From an uncultured Alphaproteobacteria bacterium (GTDB lineage: Bacteria > Pseudomonadota > Alphaproteobacteria > HIMB59 > GCA-002718135), in NCBI GenBank assembly GCA_902541215.1, contig CACBPV010000011.1:1-40305 (forward strand): a stretch of 40,305 nucleotides of DNA, read 5' to 3'. The notes beneath the pieces are model-generated. The model saw only the letters and a list, made by a program, of their open reading frames with translations, did not search any database and was not told the DNA's origin. The position numbers and the translations under genes are program-made. Below, piece after piece: positions 1 through 8,998 of the stretch (its first letter is position 1; each line of letters starts with the position of its first letter).

Positions 1-143
1 AAAAAAATATATGGCATATTTCTTACACCAATAATTTTTTGAATTGGCCACATGATTAAATCAATAGCATGCATTAAAAATGCAAAGGGGATGTTTAAAA
101 TTCTAAGGAAAAAAATTTTTGTTTGATTTCTAATATTTTCCAT
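1..143 (-). CDS. Partial N-terminus of a membrane protein, likely CUT1-type ABC transporter permease (continues off the left edge)
   Basis: Reverse-complement reading from the ATG at 143: MENIRNQTKIFFLRILNIPFAFLMHAIDLIMWPIQKIIGVRNMPYIF, open to the edge; lies downstream of a sugar-binding protein gene on the same strand. Confidence 0.5.
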   Translation of the reverse strand, partial: MENIRNQTKIFFLRILNIPFAFLMHAIDLIMWPIQKIIGVRNMPYIF

Positions 144-160
144 TAAATGATTTCGAAAAC

Positions 161-183
161 AAGCTGCTCAAAATGAGCAGCTT
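161..183 (-). terminator. Intergenic stem-loop (9-bp perfect stem) between binding-protein gene and permease gene
   Basis: AAGCTGCTC-AAAAT-GAGCAGCTT. Confidence 0.6.
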
Positions 184-205
184 TATATTATTATTTTGGA
201 TGTAA

Positions 206-1486
206 TTATCCGCCGTATTTTTCTTTAAGTTGTTTTTCAACATCTTCATCCATACGCGTCCAAGCTTCTTCCATTGTCATTTCACCAACAATAGCTTGTC
301 CTAATCTTGAGATAATTGCGTTAAACATTATACGGTTGTCAACGTGTGCCTGAAGATCAAAAGCGACTTGATCAATAGTTGGCACTGCGCCAGCAAAAGT
401 GTTTAATGCATGTTTTGCGTTTGGATCATCAGTTTGATAGTCAACTTGTAGATCTAAGTGTCCAGGGATAGCAAGAACTTGACCAATAAAACTACTTAGT
501 TGTTCTTTACTAGAAAGATAATCCATTACCTTTCCAACAGCTGGATTAGCATTGAATGCTAATAGTGCATTTCCACCTGGCATTCCAGTACATGCAGCAG
601 GACCACATGGAGCTGGTACAGCCCACCAATCAAAATCATCTCCTACTTCATTTGCAAATCTTCCAATTTGCCATGAACCACTCATCATGAAAACTACCTC
701 AGCAGCATTCCACCAATCATTTGGAGCATGATATTTAGATCCTGAAACTGATCCCCAAAGATCTTTACTCATTGTACCTGCTTGGTGCCAGTCATAAAGC
801 ATTTGAGTCATAGCTTTTAATCCATCATCGACTAATTTTGGATCACCATTTGAATCAAAATATTTCGCACCCATAGAAATCGCAGGACCTGATACACGGT
901 GACCTGATCTATCCCAAGCCATTGGTATAGGAGTACCTGTTTTTTCTGCTACTTCAATTGAAACTGCTGCCCATTCTTCCCAAGTTGCACCAGGGCCTAA
1001 TAGATCTACACCAGCTTGTTCAAATAGAGTTTTATTTACATATGGACCAGTAACGGTCATTGTAGAATGAAAACCATGAATTGAAGTTGTATCTCCAGGC
1101 TTACGATACCAATTTAAAAAAGGACCGAAGCTTTTTTCATAGTAACTTGGATCAGCTACATAAGGCGTAATATCAGCATAATATTTGTTTAATCCACCAA
1201 GATCAGTAACACGAGCAATGTCAGGACCTTCACCAGCAGCAAGCTGAATAGGTAGAGTGTTCATTATTGCATCGTATGGTACAATGTCTAAAATTACATT
1301 TATATCTGGATTAGCTGCGTTAAACTCATCAATTTGTGCTGCAATTGGCACATTTTCTTTGTCTCCATCTCCATACCACATAATACGTACATCTGTGGCA
1401 GCAAAAGAAACTGCAGAAATTAAAGTTAATGAGAATGAAACTAAAGCTACAGATATTGCTTTTAAAATAAACTTAAAGTTCATCAT
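206..1486 (-). CDS. ABC transporter substrate-binding protein, SBP_bac_1 (MalE/UgpB-like, carbohydrate)
   Basis: Signal peptide, then VRIMWYGDGDKENVPIAAQIDEFNAANPDINVILDIVPYDAIMNTLPIQLAAGEGPDIARV; MMSGSWQIG; typical family 1 SBP pattern. Confidence 0.88.
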   Translation of the reverse strand: MMNFKFILKAISVALVSFSLTLISAVSFAATDVRIMWYGDGDKENVPIAAQIDEFNAANPDINVILDIVPYDAIMNTLPIQLAAGEGPDIARVTDLGGLNKYYADITPYVADPSYYEKSFGPFLNWYRKPGDTTSIHGFHSTMTVTGPYVNKTLFEQAGVDLLGPGATWEEWAAVSIEVAEKTGTPIPMAWDRSGHRVSGPAISMGAKYFDSNGDPKLVDDGLKAMTQMLYDWHQAGTMSKDLWGSVSGSKYHAPNDWWNAAEVVFMMSGSWQIGRFANEVGDDFDWWAVPAPCGPAACTGMPGGNALLAFNANPAVGKVMDYLSSKEQLSSFIGQVLAIPGHLDLQVDYQTDDPNAKHALNTFAGAVPTIDQVAFDLQAHVDNRIMFNAIISRLGQAIVGEMTMEEAWTRMDEDVEKQLKEKYGG

Positions 1487-1621
1487 TTATCCTCCAATTT
1501 TTTTCAGACTTAAACATATTAAATTATTATATACAAGTAATAAAAACCTAGAAATAATGGCAAATTTTGAAATTAAATAATAATATTTTGTTAAAAAATA
1601 TTATAAACATATCAAAATTCA

Positions 1622-2995
1622 ATGATTGGTTATTTAGCATTAGCAAGAGATACATTTGATATAAATTATGCTTTAGATAATAAAAAAAGGTTTGAAAAAT
1701 TTATAGATATTTTAGACTTTAAATACTCACATTTTAAAGAATTAATTACAGATGATGAAACAGGAAAAAAAGCTATTAGATATTTTAAAAAACTAAATTG
1801 TAGCAAATATATCATTGCTCAAACAACTTTCACTGATGCAAAATTTATAACAAGTTTTGCTAAAACATTTAATAAACCAATACATTTAATAAGTTTTAAA
1901 GAGCCAAGAACAGGTAAGCGGTTAAGATTGAACTCTTTATGTGGTGTAAATCTTGCGATGCATTCTTTAATCAAATTAAAATATAAGCCAGAATTTTCAA
2001 TATTTATTAATAATAAATTATTCGAAATGGAAAAAATTAATAATTTTTTAAAAAATAAAAAAATTTTAAAAAATAATACATTGAAAAAAATAAAAAATTC
2101 TAAAAAGAAAGATGACATTATTTTTTCAAAAAAAAAGAATTTAGGACTTGTTGGAAAAAGACCAGATGGATTTTTTACCTGTGATTATGATAATAGAGAA
2201 ATAGAAAAAAAATTAAATTATAGTCTTAAGAAAATTAAATTAGAAACTTTGTTTAATATTTCTAAAAATGTTAGCACTAAAGATATTACAAAAACTAAAA
2301 ATCAAATAAAAAAAGATTTGAAATCAGTCTCTAAGTTGAATGCAAATGAATTAAATAAAAGTATTTCAATTTTTCATGGGTTAGAAAAAATAAAAAATGA
2401 TAACAAAATTGATACTTTTGCAATTAAGTGTTGGCCTGAAATGTTTACTCAATTTGGATGTGCATCATGTGGTCCAATGGCTATGATGAATGAAAAGGGA
2501 GTTAGCAGTGCATGTGAAGCTGATGTATTAGGAAGTATAAGTTGCGATATTTTAAATAAGATAAATAACAGACCGTCACTTTTAGTAGATGTTGTTGATT
2601 GTGATCCCAAAACTGATACTTTAGTTTTTTGGCATTGTGGATTAGCTCCAATTAGTATGGCAAAAAAAAATACAGCAAGTGCAACTGTACATTCTAATAG
2701 AAGGAAAGCATTGCTTCATGATTTTGCATTTAGACCTGGAAAAATAACAATATTTAGAGTTTCAAAATCAGAAAATAAATTAAAATTTATTGTTATTAAA
2801 GGTGAAGTTTTAGATAAAAAAAATTCATTTTCAGGTACTTCGGGTGTTGTGAGATTTCAAACAAATACCTATCAAAAATTAGTTAGATTATTCACGTCTG
2901 GTATCGAACATCATCTAGCATTCACATATGGAGATGTATATTCAGAAATAAAAAAACTAAGTGCGCAATTAAATATTCCAATTTACACAACATGA
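1622..2995 (+). CDS. L-fucose/L-arabinose isomerase-fold protein; candidate sugar or sulfosugar (SqvD-like) isomerase
   Basis: C-terminal half IKCWPEMFTQFGCASCGPMAMMNEKGVSSACEADVLGSISCDIL...DVVDCDPKTDTLVFWHCGLAP matches the FucI/AraA-like catalytic domain pattern. Substrate not determinable from sequence. Confidence 0.65.
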   Translation: MIGYLALARDTFDINYALDNKKRFEKFIDILDFKYSHFKELITDDETGKKAIRYFKKLNCSKYIIAQTTFTDAKFITSFAKTFNKPIHLISFKEPRTGKRLRLNSLCGVNLAMHSLIKLKYKPEFSIFINNKLFEMEKINNFLKNKKILKNNTLKKIKNSKKKDDIIFSKKKNLGLVGKRPDGFFTCDYDNREIEKKLNYSLKKIKLETLFNISKNVSTKDITKTKNQIKKDLKSVSKLNANELNKSISIFHGLEKIKNDNKIDTFAIKCWPEMFTQFGCASCGPMAMMNEKGVSSACEADVLGSISCDILNKINNRPSLLVDVVDCDPKTDTLVFWHCGLAPISMAKKNTASATVHSNRRKALLHDFAFRPGKITIFRVSKSENKLKFIVIKGEVLDKKNSFSGTSGVVRFQTNTYQKLVRLFTSGIEHHLAFTYGDVYSEIKKLSAQLNIPIYTT

Positions 2996-4080
2996 AAACG
3001 AAAATTAAATATGGAATTGTTGGAAGTGGACTAATGGGTTGTGAACATATTTCAAATATTAATCTTATAGATTCAGCTGAGGTAGTTGCCATCTCAGACA
3101 GTAATGAAAATTCAATAAAAAAAGCTAAAAATCTTATCTCAAATGATATTAAAATCTATTCAAATAATAATGAAATTTTTAAAAATAATGAAGTGGATGC
3201 TTTTATTATTTCGACTCCCAATTTTACCCATCATGATATTATTAAAGAAGCGTTAAAAACAAAAAAACATTTATTAATTGAAAAACCCTTATGTACAAAA
3301 TTAGAAGATTGTCTTGAAATTAAAAAATTATCAACTTCATATCCATCAGTAATATGGGTGGCTATGGAGTATAGGTACATGCCACCTGTTCAAAAAATGA
3401 TCCAAGAAATAGATAGTAATAAAATTGGTAGGCTTAAAATGCTTTCAATTCGTGAACATAGATTTCCATTTCTAAAAAAAGTAGATGATTGGAATAGATT
3501 CCAAATAAACACCGGTGGAACATTAGTAGAAAAATGCTGTCATTTTTTTGATTTAATGCGCCTAATTACAAATAGTGAAGTTACACAAGTATATGCAAGT
3601 GGTGACCAAAGTGTAAATCATCTTAATGAAAATTATAATGGAAAAGTTCCTGATATATTGGACAATGCATTTGTAATTTTAGATTTTAAAAATGGAATAA
3701 GAAGTTCTTTAGAACTTTGTATGTTTGCAGAAAATTCAGAAATGCAAGAAGAGTTATGTGTTGTTGGAGATAAGGGTAAAATAGAAACAGGTGTGCCTGC
3801 TGATGCATCTGGAAAAAACTCTTCAGAAGTTAGAATAGGTTTAAGAAACTCTAAAAATGCAATTAAAGAATTAGTTGAGGTAGATAAAAAAATTTTATCA
3901 GCTGGGCAACATCATGGATCGACTTATTATCAACATTTAGAATTTATTAAAACAATTAATAATAATTTAAAACCACAAGTTTCTATAAACGATGGTCTTC
4001 ATGCAGTGGCTATTGGAGAAGCAGCAGAGAAATCAATAAAAGAAAATCGTGTGGTTAAGATGAGTGAATTTAATCTTTAA
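2992..4080 (+). CDS. Gfo/Idh/MocA-family NAD(P)-dependent protein
   Basis: YGIVGSGLMGCEHISNI Rossmann start, ISTPNFTHHD, LLIEKPLCTKLEDC (EKP motif); 4-bp ATGA overlap with upstream ORF. Confidence 0.85.
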   Translation: MKTKIKYGIVGSGLMGCEHISNINLIDSAEVVAISDSNENSIKKAKNLISNDIKIYSNNNEIFKNNEVDAFIISTPNFTHHDIIKEALKTKKHLLIEKPLCTKLEDCLEIKKLSTSYPSVIWVAMEYRYMPPVQKMIQEIDSNKIGRLKMLSIREHRFPFLKKVDDWNRFQINTGGTLVEKCCHFFDLMRLITNSEVTQVYASGDQSVNHLNENYNGKVPDILDNAFVILDFKNGIRSSLELCMFAENSEMQEELCVVGDKGKIETGVPADASGKNSSEVRIGLRNSKNAIKELVEVDKKILSAGQHHGSTYYQHLEFIKTINNNLKPQVSINDGLHAVAIGEAAEKSIKENRVVKMSEFNL

Positions 4081-5005
4081 AATTTTCAAAAAATTTATTT
4101 GTTTTATCAATTATAAAATTACTTACTCTAACGTTTGACTCAGCAGTTACACCTGCAATATGAGGTGTTAAGATGCAATTCATATCATTTGTAATATTGT
4201 TATAAAATGCTTCATTTACTGGTTCACTTTCAAAAACATCTAATGCGAAACCAGAGATATATTTATTTTTATAAGCATCAATTAAGTCTTTCTCATTGAT
4301 GATGCCACCCCTAGAAGAATTAATTATAATTGGTTGTTTTTTCATTTTAATAAAAGCTTGTCTGTCAAATAGATACTTTGTTTCATTATTTAATGGGACA
4401 TGAATAGAAATTAAGTCGGCCAAATTAAGAATTTCATCGAATGAAACTTTCTTAACATTTTCTGCCTCCATTTGTTTCGAAGTTATAAAAGGATCATATG
4501 CAATACAGCTAACATCAAAAACATTTAGAAGATTTAAAACTTTTTTTGAAATATCCCCAAAACCTATTAGACCAAGAGTCTTTCCTTTAAGTTCTTTTGT
4601 AACAATTGATGTCCTTGGCCATTTGCCTTGTAGAGTTTGTTCTTTAATAATGTGAGTTTTTTTTAATAATGTAAGAGAAGAATTCACAACGTATTCTGCA
4701 ACAGAGTGAGAATTCATACCTGTTGCTGGCTGAACAATGATATTATTTTTTTTACAGTATTCTGTATCTATATTATCAAGACCAACACCTAATCTTCCTA
4801 TAAACTTTAAATTTGACGCATTTATTAAAATTTTCTTATCTAAACTTGTTTTATTCCTTACGATGATGCCATCAAATTTCTGAATTTCTCTCTCTAAAAA
4901 ATCTTTATTTTGCCAGGCATCTTTTTTATAAATTACATCAAATTTTTTATTTATATTTTGCAATGATTGTGAATCTATAAATTCTGTAATTAAAATCTTT
5001 GTCAT
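4070..5005 (-). CDS. D-isomer-specific 2-hydroxyacid dehydrogenase; candidate (S)-sulfolactate dehydrogenase (SlcC-like) or SerA-like
   Basis: GRLGVGLDNID, GKTLGLIGFGDISKKV, INSSRGGIINEKDL, LTPHIAGVTAES; 4-bp overlap with the kinase ORF. Confidence 0.85.
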   Translation of the reverse strand: MTKILITEFIDSQSLQNINKKFDVIYKKDAWQNKDFLEREIQKFDGIIVRNKTSLDKKILINASNLKFIGRLGVGLDNIDTEYCKKNNIIVQPATGMNSHSVAEYVVNSSLTLLKKTHIIKEQTLQGKWPRTSIVTKELKGKTLGLIGFGDISKKVLNLLNVFDVSCIAYDPFITSKQMEAENVKKVSFDEILNLADLISIHVPLNNETKYLFDRQAFIKMKKQPIIINSSRGGIINEKDLIDAYKNKYISGFALDVFESEPVNEAFYNNITNDMNCILTPHIAGVTAESNVRVSNFIIDKTNKFFENFKD

Positions 5006-5910
5006 TTAATTTTTCTAATTTTTAATTTTTTTAAAAACTTTTTTACGTTGTTTAAATTTGGAATTGAATATATGCCTCCAGCTTTCATGCATTTTAAAGT
5101 TGCAGTAGCTGCTGCCAATTGAATACTTTGAGAGTTTGATTTATTTAATGATAGAGCTGTTGCAAAAGCACCATGAAAAACATCTCCTGCACAATTCGTT
5201 TCAACTGTTTTTACTTTTGGAACATTACAATGATATAATGAGTTATTTTCAACCCAATAAACACCTTTTGATCCCATAGTAACTGCAACAAATTTATTTG
5301 TTTCATTGAATATTTGAAAAAGAGCCTTTTGCATATTGATGTTTTTTTTATAAGTTTTCAAACCTTCTTCAGAAAATATAGGGTGTGAAGCTTTGTGAAC
5401 AATTTCAGAAATTTTATTAGAATTTTTAAAATTATCTAGATCAGCAACACATTTAATATTTTTTTTATTTGTATTAATAGCAATATAAGAGGCCATATCT
5501 GTCCATCTCATATCTATTGAATAAATATCCTTTTTTTTAAAATTTAATTTGGGTATTTTTTTATAATCAAGTAATTTTGGATCATTGTATGCTGCTAGTA
5601 ATCTTTCACCTTTTGTATCCTCAATTACAAAGCTTTGCGAAGACTGACATTTTTTAATAAAAATTGATTTACTAGTATTAATAGAAAATTTTTTTAATTC
5701 ATTTTTTAAAAAGACTGATGAATCATCATCTCCAAATTTTCCTATGAAGTTTGATTCAGAACCCAAAATTTTTACAGTAAATGCCGATACTGCTGCTGAA
5801 CCACCTAATCTTTTATCAATACCTCTAGATAAAACTTTAATTGGTTTTTTTGGAAATTTATTAATCCTACTTATGTAATCTGTAAATATTGATCCTGCGC
5901 AAATGATCAT
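5002..5910 (-). CDS. PfkB-family sugar kinase, resembling 6-deoxy-6-sulfofructose kinase YihV
   Basis: GGSAAVSAFTVKILGSESNFIGKFGDDD, SSQSFVIEDTKGERLL, DMRWTD, FSEEGL, CAGDVFHGAFATAL, ATATLKCMKAGG. These blocks match my recollection of YihV. Confidence 0.8.
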   Translation of the reverse strand: MIICAGSIFTDYISRINKFPKKPIKVLSRGIDKRLGGSAAVSAFTVKILGSESNFIGKFGDDDSSVFLKNELKKFSINTSKSIFIKKCQSSQSFVIEDTKGERLLAAYNDPKLLDYKKIPKLNFKKKDIYSIDMRWTDMASYIAINTNKKNIKCVADLDNFKNSNKISEIVHKASHPIFSEEGLKTYKKNINMQKALFQIFNETNKFVAVTMGSKGVYWVENNSLYHCNVPKVKTVETNCAGDVFHGAFATALSLNKSNSQSIQLAAATATLKCMKAGGIYSIPNLNNVKKFLKKLKIRKIK

Positions 5911-5920
5911 AAAATATTAA

Positions 5921-6490
5921 TTAAAGGTATTTAACTTTACCAATAAACTTTCTAAACCTATCTCTTATAGTTATAGGATTGAGTGGAATGGGATCAATTT
6001 TAACATTTCCAGAATTGATCTTTGAAATTATTACATATGAATTATCTTTATCATCAATGGCTTTGTTCAATTCATTAACTGTTTCCTCGCCAGAACATTC
6101 AATCACATTTTTGCAGCCAGCTCCTAATGCAACATCCTTTAAGGAAGTTTTCTCATCAGTAAATGTTCGTTGATCTCCTGTTGATCCATAAGAACCATTA
6201 TCAATTATCAATAAAGTATAGTTTGATGGCGCTCTATTACCTATTGTTGCTAGGGTATTCATATTCATTAAAACTGATCCATCACCATCTATACTAATAA
6301 CGTGTTTATTTTGGGATAGTGACAAGCCTAAGCCAATAGAAGATGATAAGCCCATACTACCTAACATATAAAAAAAATTTGGTTGATCACTAATTTTATA
6401 TAATTCTTGTGATGGAAGACCTATATTACAAATAACCAAGTTATCTTTAAGAATATTTTGTACCTTATTTAATAAATCAAAACGGTTCAT
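5921..6490 (-). CDS. comE: ThDP-binding decarboxylase beta subunit, ComE-like (sulfopyruvate/phosphonopyruvate decarboxylase)
   Basis: NIGLPSQELYKI, FYMLGSMGLSSSIGLGLSLS, ThDP motif IDGDGSVLMNMNTLATIGNRAPSNYTLLIIDN; overlaps partner gene by 4 bp. Confidence 0.8.
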   Translation of the reverse strand: MNRFDLLNKVQNILKDNLVICNIGLPSQELYKISDQPNFFYMLGSMGLSSSIGLGLSLSQNKHVISIDGDGSVLMNMNTLATIGNRAPSNYTLLIIDNGSYGSTGDQRTFTDEKTSLKDVALGAGCKNVIECSGEETVNELNKAIDDKDNSYVIISKINSGNVKIDPIPLNPITIRDRFRKFIGKVKYL

Positions 6491-6987
6491 TTATCATCTT
6501 TCATTAAATTGAAATCACATAAAATAGCTACTGGTGATTCAACAACTTTGGCATGTTTGCTAAATGTTGAAATTTTATCTAATTCTTTTTCAGAAGAACA
6601 ATGCAACATAGGTATTCTCAACGTTTGTAAAATATCTTCAGTAATTTTCGCCATTCCACCTTGCGCTCCTACTGGCTCACCAGGTGTACCTCTGTAACTA
6701 ATTAGAAAAACAACAGGCATTTGATATAATTGTAATAGAGAAACAATTGCATTCACTGAATTTCCAATTCCTGTATTCTGCATCATTATACACGGGAATT
6801 TATTTCCTAAATAAGCTCCAGCACAAATACCCATACCTTCTTCCTCTCTTGGTACAGCCGAATAATAAACATCTTTATCATTTTCAAGAATATCAATCAT
6901 GTTAGCTAATAACTTACAAGGAACACTTAAGTAAAAATCAACTCCACCTTTTTTTAAATTATCGATGATTTTTTTACTGATTTTCAT
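6487..6987 (-). CDS. comD: ThDP-dependent decarboxylase alpha subunit, ComD-like
   Basis: FYLSVPCKLLANMID, VPREEEGMGICAGAYLGNKFPCIMMQNTGIGNSVNAIVSLLQLYQMPVVFLISYRG: alpha-subunit pattern of split sulfopyruvate/phosphonopyruvate decarboxylases. Confidence 0.8.
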   Translation of the reverse strand: MKISKKIIDNLKKGGVDFYLSVPCKLLANMIDILENDKDVYYSAVPREEEGMGICAGAYLGNKFPCIMMQNTGIGNSVNAIVSLLQLYQMPVVFLISYRGTPGEPVGAQGGMAKITEDILQTLRIPMLHCSSEKELDKISTFSKHAKVVESPVAILCDFNLMKDDK

Positions 6988-7033
6988 TTATGCGAATGTC
7001 TATAGATATAAAATTATAAAACAATAAATTAAT

Positions 7034-8086
7034 TTATTTAAAATCATTTCTTAATTTTATTTTTGTATTTGAATTATAAGTTTCACCTACTTTTAATATA
7101 GTTGATGGAAAATTTGGTTGATTAATAGCATCTGGAAAAATTTGCGTCTCTAGACACATACCATATTGTAATCCATAATTTCGATTATGTTTACCATGAT
7201 ATGAATCTTTCATCATATTACCAGTATAAAATTGTATTCCAGGTTGATTAGTCGAGTATTCAACTCCCATACCAGTAATGTTACTGTAGATGGCAGCTAT
7301 AGATTGATCAATAGAATGATCTTTGAGAACATAATTGTGATCAATACCACCGTCTTCTAAAAAAGATTTATTTATTTCAAATGAATTATTAAGATCATAT
7401 TTTGTATTAACTACATCAAATAATTTACCAGTAGGAATTGATCCCTCATCAGTTTCACAAATTTGATTAGATGATATTCTTACAACATGGTCAGTAATAT
7501 TTTTATAATTATCTTTATGGCCATGGAAATTCCAATAGTTATGATTAGTCATATTAACAATAGTATCTTGATCTGTAGTAGCATTAAAAGAAATTAGAAT
7601 TTCGTTATTATTATTAAGTTCGTAAATAGTTTTACAATTTAAGTTGCCTGGATAATTTTCTTCTAAATGTTTAGACTCATAACTGAGCTCTACTTTTATA
7701 CTTTGGCTTGTTTTTTTAATATCGGCTATTTTCCAAATCTTTTTATTGAAACCTATGTCTCCACCATGAAGATGATCAGGTTCGGTATTAGAATATAAAT
7801 TATATTCTTTCCCATTAAGATTAAATTTACTTTGCCCTATTCTATTACAAACTCTTCCAATAATTGAATTGAAATATCCATGAGCTTCCAGGCAATCATC
7901 TAAACTACCATAACCTAATAAAACATCCTCTGTTTCAGAAACATTCGAAAAAGTTGGAATACAAACTTCACTCATATAACCACCATAAGTATAAAAACTA
8001 AAACTATAATTGTTTGAGTTAATAATATTAACTATGTCAATATCTAAACCTTTATCATTTTGAAGTTTGGTAATTTTATATTCCAT
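7034..8086 (-). CDS. Aldose 1-epimerase (mutarotase, GalM/YihR-type)
   Basis: SIIGRVCNRI, TEPDHLHGGDIGFNKKIW, NMTNHNYWNFHG, GIDHNYVL, GIQFYTGN. Confidence 0.92.
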   Translation of the reverse strand: MEYKITKLQNDKGLDIDIVNIINSNNYSFSFYTYGGYMSEVCIPTFSNVSETEDVLLGYGSLDDCLEAHGYFNSIIGRVCNRIGQSKFNLNGKEYNLYSNTEPDHLHGGDIGFNKKIWKIADIKKTSQSIKVELSYESKHLEENYPGNLNCKTIYELNNNNEILISFNATTDQDTIVNMTNHNYWNFHGHKDNYKNITDHVVRISSNQICETDEGSIPTGKLFDVVNTKYDLNNSFEINKSFLEDGGIDHNYVLKDHSIDQSIAAIYSNITGMGVEYSTNQPGIQFYTGNMMKDSYHGKHNRNYGLQYGMCLETQIFPDAINQPNFPSTILKVGETYNSNTKIKLRNDFK

Positions 8087-8985
8087 TATGTTTTCCTTAA
8101 TCTTTGAAAATTATTTTTTCTTTGTTGAAGATAAATGATTAATCCGCCTAAAACTATGAAAAACGCACCTGGAAAGAGTTGATCAACTGGCCATTCTGCA
8201 AAAAATATCCAACCTAAAATAAGTGCAAAAAATATCTCGATATAATCAAATGGCATAATTTTACTAAGTTCTGCTTTTCTAGCACCATATATTAAAAGTA
8301 AAGTTCCAGATCCTCCTGCAATCCCCATTACACAAACTACTAAGAAATCATTTAAACTTTTGAAATTTTCCCACATACCAAAAAACACTACTAACATACA
8401 TGCAACTATGATTGTCCCTGTTTGACCATACAAGTTGATAAGTGGTGAAGGAACATGATCCTCAAAACTTAAGGATGTTACCCTTGCTAATGAATATCCA
8501 AAAGCAGCAAGTATAGGAAGTAATAACATATAATTAAAGTCTGATGACCAAGGTTGCATAATTAAAACGATACCTACAAAACCAGAAATTACTGCACTCA
8601 TTTTGTACCAACCAAATTTTTCACCTAATAAAGGAATAGCAAGTAGGGTGACCATCATGGGCCCAGTGTATTCCATGGTAGCGACTAAAGCAAAAGGTAA
8701 GTAAGCATAAGAAGAATAGAGACATAATTGAGCCAATGCTACAAATACTCCGCGGAATAATCCTAACTTCCATTGCGTTATTTTTATTTTTCTACCATTT
8801 CGATGCCAATCATGTGAAAAATATAAAGCGATAACACATGGGATCATTCCAAATAAATTTCTAAAAACAGAAAGTTGAGCTGCTGGATATTCGTTTCGTA
8901 AAAACTTTATCGCAATCCCCATACAATCCAATAAAAACAAACCTGAAAGTGATAATATAACAGCTAAAAATAAATTATTTTTCAT
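8086..8985 (-). CDS. EamA/DMT-superfamily transporter
   Basis: About ten hydrophobic helices; FRNLFGMIP, ALVATMEYTGPMMVTLLAIPLLGEKFGWYK, YIEIFFALILGWIFFAEWP. Confidence 0.88.
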   Translation of the reverse strand: MKNNLFLAVILSLSGLFLLDCMGIAIKFLRNEYPAAQLSVFRNLFGMIPCVIALYFSHDWHRNGRKIKITQWKLGLFRGVFVALAQLCLYSSYAYLPFALVATMEYTGPMMVTLLAIPLLGEKFGWYKMSAVISGFVGIVLIMQPWSSDFNYMLLLPILAAFGYSLARVTSLSFEDHVPSPLINLYGQTGTIIVACMLVVFFGMWENFKSLNDFLVVCVMGIAGGSGTLLLIYGARKAELSKIMPFDYIEIFFALILGWIFFAEWPVDQLFPGAFFIVLGGLIIYLQQRKNNFQRLRKT

Positions 8986-8998
8986 TAATCATAATCTG

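Noticed and set aside
3156-3175. TATTCA...TGAAAT-like pair inside the 2992 ORF
   Set aside because: Spacer is 8 nt, it lies in coding sequence and has no second site 20 bp away, so it does not match the tandem operator pattern.
5921-6987. Assignment of the ThDP pair as acetolactate synthase
   Set aside because: Two short subunits (166 and 189 aa) covering only Pyr and PP domains without the central domain fit ComD/ComE-type decarboxylases, not the full-length synthase.
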